Shown here: in pieces, positions 21,918-32,994 of the stretch | How positions within the stretch are numbered: the first letter of the stretch is position 1 | Layout: every line of letters starts with the position of its first letter | DNA from: Stenocarpella maydis | Lineage: Eukaryota > Ascomycota > Sordariomycetes > Diaporthales > Diaporthaceae | Assembly (NCBI GenBank): GCA_002270565.1 | Contig: NQMI01000021.1 | Coordinates: forward strand, 248,001-312,000 | DNA length: 64,000 bases | Direction: 5' to 3' | Translations under genes and position numbers: made by a program | The notes under the pieces: model-generated | The model's database searches: none | Told to the model about the DNA's origin: nothing | Seen by the model: only the letters and a program-made list of their open reading frames with translations

Positions 21918-24619
21918 ATGCGCTGGAGCCTGTTGAGCCAGGCCGCAGCGGCTGCTCTCGCGAGCGCCTCCACCCTTACGCCCCCGATCCTACCACTGGT
22001 CGTCCGTAACCCGTACCTCAGCACGTGGGTTCCCTCGCGCTACGCGCCCTGGGAATCGTGGCCCATCTTCTGGACTGGGCGAACGGTGAGTTCACCGAGG
22101 GCAGACTTCCTGCCAACGTAGCTTCGATGTGCCCATCAGACGCCCTGGTGGTGTCCAACGCGCCTGTTTCACGTCGGTAATGCTGACATTGAACCGCCCA
22201 GGTCGGCTTTTCGGTGCTGGCCGCGGTGCCGGACTCGGGCGACGTCTACCCACTCCTCGGGCGACCTCAGGACTCACTCGGAGGCTCTGGCCCTGACTAC
22301 AACGTGACCTTCCCCGAGTACCTAGGCGCCACCTTCGATGCCTCAACCACCAACCTCACATACCTGATATCTGCCCCCAGGGGCAAGGATGAGCCGCTGA
22401 GGCTCACCCTGTCCTTCCTCTCTCCAATCACACCCACGTCCACTCTGAGACAGTCACTGCCAGCTGCGTATCTGACCGTCTATGCCGAGGGGTCCTTCGA
22501 TGTAAACCTGTACGTTGACCTGAACGGCGAGTGGGTCACAGGGAACAGAGACAACGACATCGAGTGGAGGCTTCAGCAGACCGAGCCCACTGTCGCGGCC
22601 AGATCGTCTCCCGGCATCAAGACATGGAAGGTCAACCGCCGCACCCAACAGCTTCTCACTGAGTTCGATGACCGGGCCGAGTGGGGGACCCTGTTCTTTT
22701 CCGCACCGGACGATGTGCACCACGAGAGTGGTGTCTCGGCCATGCTGCGCAAGCACTTCTCCGCCAGAGGTGAGCTCAGGAACGCAAACGATGACAAGTT
22801 CCGCAGGATCATGGATGAGGAACCCGTTTTTGCATTTTCAAAGTCCTTCAAGCTGGGCCCGTCGTCCAAGGGAGGGCCCCTCAGCTCGGAGCATGCGGCC
22901 GGCTCCAAGAGCGACAGCGTGAGGTTCACCCTTGCCCTGGCCCAGGACCCAGTGGTTCAGTTCGCTGCTGCCAGGGGGCTGACCTTCATGCGCCCGTTCT
23001 GGGCAACCTACTTCCCTACCGCGGAGCAAATGGTCGGATATCACTACGGCGACTTTGACACCGCGAGTGAGCTGGCGGGCAACTACTCACGGCAGCTGGA
23101 CATTGATGCCTACGCTTCGGGCTCGTCTGACTACCGCGACATTGCCGCACTGTCCGCACGTCAGGTCCTCGGCGCTACCCAGTTCTCGGGCACCCCGGAC
23201 AACCCAATCTTGTTCCTCAAGGAGATCTCGTCAAATGGCAACTTCCAGACCGTCGACGTCATCTTCCCTGCCTTCCCTTTCTTCCTGTATACCAACCCCA
23301 GGTGGCTAGCATACCTGCTGGAGCCCCTCCTGGAGCACATGGGCAGCGGCCAGTACCCCAACAAGTACAGCATGCACGATCTTGGCTACCATTTCCCCAA
23401 CGCCACGGGACACAGCGACGGCAACGACGAATACATGCCTCTGGAGGAGTGTGGCAACATGCTGATCATGGGGCTAGCCTTGGTCAATGCGTACAAGTAC
23501 GACACTCAGCCGGCGTTCCTGAAGGTCGCGTCTGCCGGCGTCGTCGGCCCAGCAAAGGTCAAGGAGACTTCTATTGTCGATGAGTACGGCATGGACCGCG
23601 CATGGGGCTCTGGCCGCGACGTTGAGACCAGCGACCTGAAACAAGCTCAGAAGTGGGTCAAGAAGTCGTACAAGCTGTGGAAGCAGTGGACTGTCTATCT
23701 CATCGAGGAGGCTTTGGAGCCCAAGAACCAGCTGTCCACGGACGACTTTGCGGGCTGGCTCCGGCTGCAGAGCAACCTGGCGCTCAAGGGAATCATTGGC
23801 ATCCGAGCCATGAGCGAGATCTCGAGCATCCTGGGCGAGACCAAGGACGCCAGGTACTACCGTGAGATTGCGGATGACTACATCGCCAAGTGGCAGGACC
23901 TCGCTCTTTCCAGGGACAAGCGATTCCCTAAGCTGTCTTACGAGTGGTATGGCTCATGGACGACCATCTACAACCTGTTCGCCGACTCCCTTCTCTGCTT
24001 CCACATCCCGGGGGACTCGAGCGCTTCTGTGCAGGCAGCACAGCCCCCGCCCTCGAGGTGGCACTGGTCTCAGCTGGACGAGCAGGCGCCCGTCTCGGAC
24101 TACAAGAAGTCAAGCACCTTCATCCCGGACTACGTCTACCAGCTGGCAAGCGACTGGTACCACAACGTGATGCAGCAGTATGGCCTACCGCTGGACAGCC
24201 GCCACTTGTACACCAAGAGCGACTGGGAGTTCTTCGCAGCGGCGGTTACGAGCAGGTCTACACGGACGGAGATCCTGACACTGGTGGCGAAGTGGCTGAA
24301 CGAGACCGTGACAGGTAGGGCTCCACCCTCGGTTAAACAAGAGGGGATTGTGTACTGACCATGTGGGACAGACAAGCCGTTTACTGATCTCTACGAGACC
24401 GAGGGGGAAGGCGGATATCCCGGTGGCCTCGAGTTCAAGGCTAGGCCTGTCGTGGGCGGCCACTTCGCCTTCCTTGCCCTCGAGCGGGCCTGTGGCGGCA
24501 AGGCAACCGAAGCACTGAGCTTCCTCGATGCCGCGCAGCCCATGGAGATGGACGTGATGGCTCTTCTCGAGGAGGATAGGCTGTTCGGAATGGCCCAGGC
24601 CACAGAAATGGAGCTGTGA
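21918..24619 (+). CDS. Secreted glutaminase A family protein (GtaA; DUF5127/DUF4965/DUF1793)
   Basis: Predicted extracellular protein of the fungal glutaminase A family, hydrolysing glutamine to glutamate and ammonia in nitrogen acquisition. Three exons: 21918-22085, 22202-24314 and 24372-24619; introns are 22086-22201 and 24315-24371; 842 residues. An N-terminal signal peptide is visible (MRWSLLSQAAAAALASAST). Family motifs run in order: LPLVVRNPYLSTW and WPIFWTG just after the signal, the beta-rich N-domain to about 300, then FMRPFWATYFPTAEQMVGYHYGDF, and the helical (alpha/alpha) part with DLGYHFPNATGH, MPLEECGNMLIM, LSYEWYGSWTTIYNLFAD and TKSDWEFFAAAVT. The last exon supplies the GGYPGGLEFKARPVVGGHFAF segment. 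Potential N-glycosylation sites are present. If the last intron were retained, the protein would stop at 24358. Related proteins exist whose substrate is untested, so activity is a family inference. Confidence 0.9.
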
Positions 24620-25859
24620 GGCGGCGTGTGGGGACGGCCTGACGCAAGAGCGGCGAATGGGATTTGGATATATGTGTACGTAAGCCCGAATGCAAGTAGG
24701 GTATCTAGCCGCAGACGGGCAATCAAGGGCCGTCGCCAACCATCTTGGCGTATAGGATATGGGGGTGAGTTAGGTTTGCTGCCGCCGTTGCAGTGGGTTC
24801 GCGACGAAGGCGGGCAAGTCAGATTGCGAATGAGGAGAGATGCCGTGTCTTAGGCAGACAGCCCGCAAGCACATATACGTTACACAACGCGGACCCGCGA
24901 GTGCCTTGTGATTCGTGTATGTGAGAGCGCGCGCGTGTGTACTATTACTGTAGGAAGGCCTGGGCGTGCAGGAGGTGCGGAGAGCAGATTATCCTCTCCT
25001 GGGATACCAAGCATCAAATGCACTTTTGGGCGGAGGGAGGGGGTCGGCGTCGATGGTACGTAGTCAGGTACTCGTACTCCATTTAATAAGGCATCCAGCC
25101 AGTCCCAGCCTGGTCGATTTTGGTGAGGCTGCAGGCCGATCCACTGGCCTGCAGCAAAGTGGTCAGGCAAGCATGCATGCCTGTCGGCTGATTACACTAC
25201 AGGCCCTACGGAATCCGAAGCTCATCATCGACAGTGTACTATGTATGCGCAGGCTGCCCGGGGTGGTTGGGGTCGTGTTCTTTGAAATCTGATTGTGTTG
25301 AGTCCCAGCAAGCATGTACTGTCCATTTTGACAGGTTTCCGTCTCCTTCTGGGATCTCTGGAGCTGAATGTTCGTGGGGACTGCCAACATTCACTAGTAT
25401 GTACACAGTACCAAGCTGCCAAGGTACATAGTACGCTGCTCCGTTACAGGGCCCCACAGCCGGGCACCAGGCCTCTGCAGATTAGTCATCGTGCCCGGAT
25501 TCCAGCTGCTTTCAAGTTCTCCCTTTCCTCGTGCGTGGCCCATTTTTTTCAGCTTCCTTCATCAACATACATTCCCAGCGGACTTCCATTTGCAGAGTCC
25601 ACGCAGTGCACTCACCTGTGCTTGCCCTCCTTTATCCACCGGCTTGTCCACCCCGGCTGTCTCTAACACGGAGAGGCGCGCCCTTACTCGCCGAAACACC
25701 CCCAGGAGACTCAAACGGTAGTCTACTCCACTGCCGCCCCGTCTCGCCCTCCTCTCAGGCCTCTGCTTACGTCCTGTTTTGCGTGGCAGCAGCCTTGCAC
25801 AACCCAAAATCTTGCATTGACACAAACCATCCTCCAGCCTCATCAACCCGCTTGTCACC
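24620..25859. other. Intergenic region upstream of the Tra2-like gene
   Basis: About 1.2 kb. The part from about 25440 to 25859 is rich in C/T and looks like a long 5' leader of the RNA-binding protein gene. No other gene was seen. Confidence 0.55.
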
Positions 25860-27104
25860 ATGGCGACCACTGCGATGGACTACGAGAACCCCGGCGGTGA
25901 TCGTTTCGAGGGTCCGTATTCCATGCTTTGTTCTTCCCCCAATCTGCGACGTGCTGCGCCAGCCGCGTCACCACCTCCAGCACGGGCGAACCAGAATGCT
26001 GACTCCTACCTCTACAGACGAGGGACCTCGCTATGAGCGTGACAACCGAAGCGCCTCGCCTCGAAGCGACAACGGCAACGATAGCACTCGTCGCCGCTCC
26101 GCTTCGCCTGGTGGCGACCGGTAAGAGAATACCCCCGACAACTGCAACCACCGCACAAGCGGAATTGCCGACTGCCACGTCCGCTCGCACACACACTGCC
26201 AACTCTCTAACATAACTCTTTAGCAGCGGCCCGGCCAAGGATGATGGCGGTGGTTCCAGGGACGGCGAGGGTGCTATCAACTCTGGCTCCAACCTGTTTG
26301 TCACTGGCATCCACCCCAGGCTGAGCGAGGACGAGGTCACCCGGCTGTTCTCCAAGTACGGCAACGTCGAGAAGTGCCAGATCATGCGCGACCCCCACAC
26401 CAAGGAGTCTCGCGGCTTCGGCTTTGTCAACTTCATGACTTCCGACGAGGCTGATGCTGCCCGGGATGGCCTGCAGGGCAAGGAGCTCGAGGGGCGCACC
26501 CTTTCTATTGAGAAGGCCCGTCGCTCCCGTCCTCGCACGCCTACTCCTGGCAAGTACTTCGGACCCCCCAAGCGCGGTATGTCTTACACCTTGTCCACCT
26601 GCATAAGTGCTCTGACTCTGCTCACACGATACCAGAGGGTGGCCCGCCTCGAGGCCGTTTCGGAGGAGACAGGTACGGAGACGACAGGCGCGGCTACGGC
26701 GGCGGCCGCGGAGGCCGCTACGAGGACCGTGGGTATCGCGGCTACCGCGACCGTGACGACCGTGGAGGTTATGACCGTGGATACCGCGACGACCGCGGCG
26801 GCGGATACGAACGGGGATACCGCGACGACCGCGGAGGCTACGACCGTGGCTACCGTGATGACCGCGGAGGCTACGACCGACGAGACCGGGACTTTGACGG
26901 TGGTAGGATCGACCGTTACGCCTCTTCCGGACGCGATGACCGCTACGGCGGTGGCGGTGGTGGAGGAGGAGGCCCTCGGTTCGACCGTGCTCCTCCTCGC
27001 GATGCGCCTGCGCCTGGCGGCTACGGCGAGGGTACGCGTGATTATTCCTTGCCCCGCCATGGTCGTGACTGAACTCTCTAGGTGCCGACCGCCCTGCGCG
27101 CTGA
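25860..27104 (+). CDS. Tra2-like SR-type RNA-binding protein (one RRM, RG/RDRGGY-rich tail)
   Basis: Predicted nuclear splicing regulator. Five exons: 25860-25911, 26018-26120, 26224-26576, 26636-27031 and 27082-27104; 308 residues. The N-terminus is short and acidic, then a small RS-like stretch occurs (NRSASPRSDNGNDSTRRRSASP). A single RRM spans about 75-152, with RNP2 LFVTGI and RNP1 RGFGFVNF and the Tra2-like IMRDPHTKESRG loop. After the RRM comes RSRPRTPTPGKYFGPPKR, then a long tail of Gly-Tyr-Arg-Asp units (for example GYRDDRGGYDRG) to about 295. The last exon encodes only GADRPAR and the stop. Introns of 106, 103, 59 and 50 bp are typical. The third exon has a tandem acceptor (TAGCAG). 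Frames opposite and shifted to the repeat tail are open only because of its composition. Confidence 0.88.
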
Positions 27105-29800
27105 GCGATTCTACAGCTGGCGTGATCTCACGTTGCTGCGTACATGGTAGGTCAAGTCGCCTGCTGTGGTCCTCCGGGATCTGCACGCCTTGTTCATTTT
27201 CTTCATTCATGGGAAAGGGAGTGGGTCGGATATCAAAAGAACACTTTGCCACCGAGGAGTCTTGCACGGCACACCACTAGTTAGGCACTCTGCACCTGGG
27301 CCTTCTGCGTTATTGCAATGAGTTGCGATTTAATTACCGGGGATTCGCGCCGAGATCGGAACGGCCGACATGCTCTCAATCATTACTCTCGGATGCGACG
27401 CGAATGTGTTGGGGTTTTTTTCAGCAGTCGTCTGTATGCGGAGCAGATCAGGGACACGGGCCTTGCACATCGTCACACCAGACTTCACCAACGTTTTCTT
27501 CACCTGCACCTGTACGAATATCAAACCTCGTCATTCTCCCCTTCACAGCCTCTGAACGGATTCGGTACGGCTTGAAACGGGTAACAACATCCTTCGAAAA
27601 TACTGGGAGAGGGACGTCAACAGATAGCGCCAAACTTGACTCGGAGCTCAGCAGAACTCTCCTAGCAACCACTGTGCCTGCCAACTCACGATTGAATGAC
27701 AACCTGAACAACGAGAGCATTCCCTAAGGTGCAACAAAAATTGTGCCCCGACCCTGTCAACATGATCGTCCAACTTGCCTTGTACCCGCTCTCGTCCAGC
27801 CGCTTCACGCAAAACGTGCAAACTTGAAAACGCTGCACCGTCTTGCGCTGCCGTATCCAGTACGCGCAGCTACTACGGCACTTCCTGAGCTCCTTAGACT
27901 CGCCCCTGCCGCCTGTTTGCGGGCAAAGCTCTCGCCTTGCTTTCACCGGAATGTGTGAGCGCTTTGTTTGCCCGTGGGCGGCAGGGCATGCGAGCATCAT
28001 CAAAGAGACCACAGGACAAGAGGTAACCCCCGACTGCCGAGTGAATGCTCCTGTAGCTGATAATACGTCTCTGTTCAGTCCAGGCAGTTCCCTTCGCGCG
28101 GCGCATCGGGCCCTGCTGGAATGTGGCGTCAATGCCTTCCGCCCGCAATCACAAAAGGTGCAGAACGCAGCGGAGCCATCTCATGCGAACGGCGGACGAG
28201 ACAAAGAAGGAGGTTTGGTGACAACTCAGCTGACCGAAACATAGCTGCATGTTTCGGCGCAATTACTCCTCACATGGTGGCGTCAGACCGGGAGATTGCC
28301 TTGCACAGTTGCGCACCCCGTGCGCCTCATTTCTGAGCCTTATTCTGTGGCCAGGGAGTCTGGTGGCTACACAGACTCGCACGACAGCAAGGCAACTAAC
28401 CACGCCTGGCTATGACATTGTCTGATTGGTGCCATCCCCGTGTGCTTTGGTACAGCACCTGCGAGCTTCAGGACGCGGTCACCAATATGCAAGCAGCGAG
28501 CACATGATCTACTGGCGCCGAAGCCATGGTACGTACTCCTGCTTGGTCAAGTAACCCGCATCGGCTACTCCCTGCCGAGCTTTTCGTACATCTCTTGTCC
28601 TCTTGCCCGCGTGTCCAGACTTTTTTACGGGGCTTTCTCGTCTTTGAGGCTGTACATCCTTCAGAGGGACGTTATAAAATATCTATTTCGTCCGGGCCGA
28701 CCATCACGGGTGATTTGGGCCCATGCGAGGAGACGGAGCTCATCATCTCACCAGCATCAGGGTAGGTGGACTTTCATCTTGTCTGTTCAAGAACATACAG
28801 CGGCTCTTTCTACACTGCTGTATGCAGTCATCTTCAATGCCGCGCTGTCTTTATATTCTTTTTTCTTCCTCTGCGGCTTGAGGTTTCTATCGTTTCGATA
28901 AGGGCCCACAGCATTCGTGAATGTCCAAGGGGCCAAGTTTCTGGGTAGCGTAACAATCAATTCGCAAAATTCTCTTGGCACCGATTGCTTCACATTCCTG
29001 GCTTCCGTCGTGACTTTGTGTGCGGACCGTATCTCGCGGTGACAAATGCCAGACTTCATATACCAATCGAGTGGTACATAGAGCCCTCTTCAAATCCATT
29101 CCCCGTACTTGATCAGTTGAGAAGAGGTAGGAAATACCATACCGAGGCGGAGAGATGTAGTTTTCGCCAGATAAAATTTGAGCAATATTAGTTTTTCGAT
29201 CTCATCACACGTCTGACATGTCAAGATCCGTCTCCTATCCCTCAGGTGCCGTGCATGATTCTCATGTCTCGTCCCTCGTGTTCGTCTCATGGACAGGTAC
29301 TCAAGTCATGAGAACTCCTCGTAGGGCGTGCAGGGGACTGCGACTCCGGTGCCAGACATGGCAGTCCGGTTTCTGCTATTAAGAACATGAAGAGGCATGT
29401 CGACGCCGGCATAGTTCCCAACATCAGCGGCTGAAGATCTATTGCATTCCGGGCTAATGTGCACCTCTTTTTCCTGTCACAGTTATTCTTGTAGCTTTGT
29501 TACAACACAACACAACGAAACCACCGAGACAAGCCGTTCGGGTGTGCCGCCATAGTCACAAAAAGCCTTGTTTTCGTGGTTTCGCCCAGTCATTGTCTCC
29601 TTGGGACCTCGCAGGAAGCTAGCTGGCTGAAAGATCGGGCAGGATGGTAAAGAGAACCACAGGAAAATAAATACGGCCCGTGACATGGTCACTGATGGTT
29701 GCTGTGGCTCGATACCAAACTGCCAGTCATAACGTTAATTTCCAGCAGCGGGTCCCAAATCCGGTCCCAGGAACCAGTCCCAGGAGCGCGGCCAGGAGCC
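27105..29800. other. Gene-poor intergenic region
   Basis: About 2.7 kb. Only short overlapping ORFs with no family resemblance. Pyrimidine-rich runs around 28600-28900 resemble an untranslated leader, but no downstream start is convincing. Confidence 0.5.
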
Positions 29801-30208
29801 ATGAACACACCCAACCCCTCTAGGCAGCAGGAGGCATACCCCACGCCACCCGGCACATGGCCTTCCAGCAGGCAGCTCCCTGGCGGGCTCGGCGGCCAGC
29901 CTGGCCGGTACACCGCGTACCACGACGCCGCCAGCCTGCGGAGGCGGACCCAACATGAGCTCCAGATGTACCATGGCATCGCGTGGCTCGGCTACGGCGA
30001 GGTCATCCCCAACATCAGCATCGTGACCGGGGGCCCGCTTGTGGCCGGGCCGCTGTCGACGCACGGGACCTGGGGCACGCGGCAGGGCGGGGGCAAGTAC
30101 GGGGACAACGCCGTCTGCAGCCTCGCGGACAAGGTATCGAGGTCCCTCACGGCCGCTACCAACAGGAGGGCTGCGGAGCAGCACGAGAGGGATGCCAGGC
30201 CCGGTTAG
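29801..30208 (+). CDS. Small hypothetical protein
   Basis: Open frame of 135 codons from ATG 29801 (MNTPNPSRQQEAYPTPPGTW) to the stop at 30208; it stays open upstream to 29699 without a better start. It begins Pro/Gly/Gln-rich and then has a less biased stretch (YHGIAWLGYGEVIPNISIVTGG) and an Arg/Ala-rich end. No signal peptide, clear domain or family is visible. The codon pattern is GC-ending, like true genes here, but the frame is short and the opposite strand is also partly open, so it could be spurious or one exon of a longer gene. Confidence 0.35.
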   Translation: MNTPNPSRQQEAYPTPPGTWPSSRQLPGGLGGQPGRYTAYHDAASLRRRTQHELQMYHGIAWLGYGEVIPNISIVTGGPLVAGPLSTHGTWGTRQGGGKYGDNAVCSLADKVSRSLTAATNRRAAEQHERDARPG

Positions 30209-30882
30209 GGGGTTCTTGCTCTATGCCGGACTGTGTGTCGGGCTCATCTGAGGAGGGAGGCTGAACTTGAACTGCGAGCGGTGACTTGGTGCGGTGGACT
30301 GGCTTTTTTTTCGGTGTCCAGAACTTTGTGTGCCCATCTTGTCTCCCCACCATTCCCCTGTGCTGCCTGGAGCAGAAAAAGAGCCTTGCACTTACATTGA
30401 TACTGGAAAGGCCAAAGGAAGGCTCAGTAATATAACTTTGACTGTAGAGACGGAGGTTGATAGTCGACATGATGTTATAAAACCGGTTGGCATTTTGAGC
30501 CTTTTGATTGCGACTTTTGGGCTGTGACCCCCACGGCAAGATTGTGCGGATGCCCACTCATTTATTTTGTACGGTTTTTTCTTCGCAGATGTTGCAGTCT
30601 CCTTCCGGTACCAATCAGGTGGCAGTGCTTTGTCCCAGGTCGAGCTGCTGAATTCTTTGCATAATCGTTGCAGTCTCGTCTTTGTCCCATTGGGCACTCG
30701 TGCACTGCAAACAGCACTCCGCACCCGGTCTCGATTTTTCGTAAGAACGTCAATATCACAATTCAAGACATCTTCGCCCGCTAACAGTTTCTGCGCGTTC
30801 CAGGACCAGCGGCTTCTTGACCTGACAGACCCGCGGTACGAGAATATATCGGCTCACGAAAAGCACTCCCCCGGCAGCACCA
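30209..30882. other. Spacer between two hypothetical ORFs
   Basis: About 670 bp, lower in GC than the flanks, with no ORF of interest; probably the leader of the next ORF. Confidence 0.5.
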
Positions 30883-31944
30883 ATGACTCCCCGTCCCGAA
30901 CCCAAGAGGCCTTCGGACGAGCCAGAAGCAGGCGGCCCGCAGAGAAAAGGGACGAGGCTCTCAAACGCATCTTCTATGATAAGAACAACTGGGCAGCAAC
31001 AGAATGCGCTGCCGTCAAATCCTGGGCCTAACCAAGGGCGCCTACCTATGGCGCCTCCACCGTTTTCAGGGGGCCGAGGGCAAGCCACCGGTATCCTCGC
31101 CACGGGTATCTTCAATAATACAGGAATCAGACAAGTGGATTTGGAAATATTCGACAGGGACAGAAGCTCGCCGAATAGCCCTACCCCACTGGATGTGCAC
31201 GGTCCGACTCTTGCTGAGCTCCAGAACATGGCGGCCGCGGCCCAGGCCGAACAGGATCTTCTGGAACAGTCCCGGAAGCGAACCGGGGGCGCCACCGGGG
31301 GGGAGACCAGGGAACAGCTCAGGAGAGAGAGGAGGATGGCAGGGGCGGCGTGGGTTGAGGCCGGCTTGTCGTACGCAGGCCCGAAGTTACCGGGCCTCTT
31401 CCTGGCCGACGGGACCCGCAACCCAGCAAGACGGGCGGTAGGAGGTTCTCGTGGCCACCACCCCGCCACCGGGACCGAGACGGTACCCACTGGCACGGGG
31501 ATAGCCACCGCCGGCACTCAGGGACCATCCTCCACAGCCTCAGAGGGCCCAGCCGGCACCCAGGCAGCTGGGGTTAAGTCATCGACCGGCACCGCGCCTG
31601 GGCCTAGACCCTGGAACAGAAACTCGGCCAGGCCAGGAACAACGGACAGGAGGGGCAGACCCACGACATCCCAAGCAAAGAGTCCTCTCAGCCGGCCTCC
31701 GATGACGGCAGGAATTGACGATGACAGCAACCCGAAGGCTCCCGCCACGGGCCCTGCCACAGGTCTCCCTCTTCCGGCTGAATCCGGAACAGACGACGTC
31801 GTCTGGCGGCGCCGTGACGACCTTTTCGACCCCGCGGTTATGCAAGCGGCTGGTGCCCGACCCTTTGCAGCCGGGGAGGGTGGCATTGTAGCACTGCCCA
31901 CGCTGCCGAGCTCGATGAACTACGACACAGAGGATTGGGATTAG
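30883..31944 (+). CDS. Unrecognised disordered protein, Gly/Thr/Pro-rich
   Basis: Single open frame of 353 codons from ATG 30883 (MTPRPEPKRPSDEPEAGGPQ). Most of it looks disordered and rich in Gly, Thr, Ala and Pro, with a possible Thr-Gly repeat region (TGTETVPTGTGIATAGTQG). The least biased stretches are IFNNTGIRQVDLEIFDRDRS (about 76-95) with a following Ala/Glu/Arg-rich helix (LAELQNMAAAAQAEQDLLEQ), and a C-terminal block (DDVVWRRRDDLFDPAVMQAA, then NYDTEDWD at the end). No known domain, signal peptide or membrane segment. The antisense strand is open as well, so coding status rests on length, start context and the acidic Trp-containing C-terminus. Confidence 0.5.
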   Translation: MTPRPEPKRPSDEPEAGGPQRKGTRLSNASSMIRTTGQQQNALPSNPGPNQGRLPMAPPPFSGGRGQATGILATGIFNNTGIRQVDLEIFDRDRSSPNSPTPLDVHGPTLAELQNMAAAAQAEQDLLEQSRKRTGGATGGETREQLRRERRMAGAAWVEAGLSYAGPKLPGLFLADGTRNPARRAVGGSRGHHPATGTETVPTGTGIATAGTQGPSSTASEGPAGTQAAGVKSSTGTAPGPRPWNRNSARPGTTDRRGRPTTSQAKSPLSRPPMTAGIDDDSNPKAPATGPATGLPLPAESGTDDVVWRRRDDLFDPAVMQAAGARPFAAGEGGIVALPTLPSSMNYDTEDWD

Positions 31945-32994
31945 TTTCGCGGATCCGAGGCAGGAGGGACATGGGCGTTGGAATGCGAAAGGTGGTGCGC
32001 TGGGCCAGAGGCATGGGAGCAAGCATGTTGCATAAGTTGAGCGGCGTCGACATTGTCCGCAATGCCAATCTAGGTCTAGCACGGTGAGAGGCGAGCCCAG
32101 AGTACAGCGGCATCTGCAGTATATGCTGGTCACTTGACTCCGAAAGGCTCTTGTCGGTCAGATTCGCTCCGCCGTGTGTCCCGTCAATGCTGTGCGTTGG
32201 TGAGGTTCTGATTACAGGCAGGCCAGACGCCTAATGTTGCTCGGCCTGGGATCTGGTCATTTATTATCACATGTGTTTCTTGGTGGGACATCAGTGGCTT
32301 ACCTAAGCATGCTGCTTCAGTGGCAGCGCTGCGGCGCTAGTAAGCTTCTGATCAGTGCTCCATCAAATGCGTACACATGGCTGGGCTCTCTATGTTATCA
32401 GATCCTAATGCGTCTATTGTTCAGCGGAGCGGGTTATAGACCGAGCTTGCAAGGGATGTAACCTGCATAGCATGCTTAAACTAGTTAACTTACCTAAAAG
32501 TCCTCTTAAGCTAGATTGATTGCCTCAAAAGCACCTCTAGAAGTATTTAGCCAGAGAGTAGGTATTATTACTAAAAGTAAAGCTAATTAGATAAACATAG
32601 CCCTAGCCCTGGGGTTGGGGTTAATAGCAGGCCGGGTATCTCAGCAGGGGTGTTGGTGTATTTCTGGGCCAGCACACCGAACCCTGCCACACACTTTACA
32701 AAGTACACTCACTATAGCTGCTCCTACATCCTGGTCTACTATGGCTCAAGGCTCTTTGCCGCGCTGGCCCCACTTTTCGCTTTTCCCACTCTACGCGTGG
32801 AGGCAAGCCCACGGCGCGTCAACGTCGCTCATCTCTTCTGGCGTGGTTTCAACATATCACGACAACGAGCTCCGTCGCCGCACCACCGCCGCCAGGATCA
32901 TATCTGAGGCTACTCATCAGCTCAGCTTATTTTCTGCCCAACACCACTCCGCGTCGGCCTTCATCCTCACATCAGTCCTGACCGTCTTCTGACC
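31945..32994. other. Intergenic region upstream of hat2, with an AT-rich island
   Basis: About 1 kb. The stretch 32460-32620 is AT-rich and full of TTA/TAA triplets, ending in GC-skewed C/G runs (CCCTAGCCCTGGGGTTGGGG). It resembles a decayed repeat. The last 300 bp are the probable hat2 leader. Confidence 0.5.

Noticed and set aside
25855..27267. Long antisense ORFs across the Tra2-like gene
   Set aside because: They are open because of repetitive Arg/Gly codons; the sense RRM and spliced tail explain the sequence.
30756..31517. 253-codon minus ORF overlapping the disordered plus ORF
   Set aside because: Less plausible start and composition than the plus frame; neither has a domain, but the plus frame has an acidic Trp-containing end and better codon bias.
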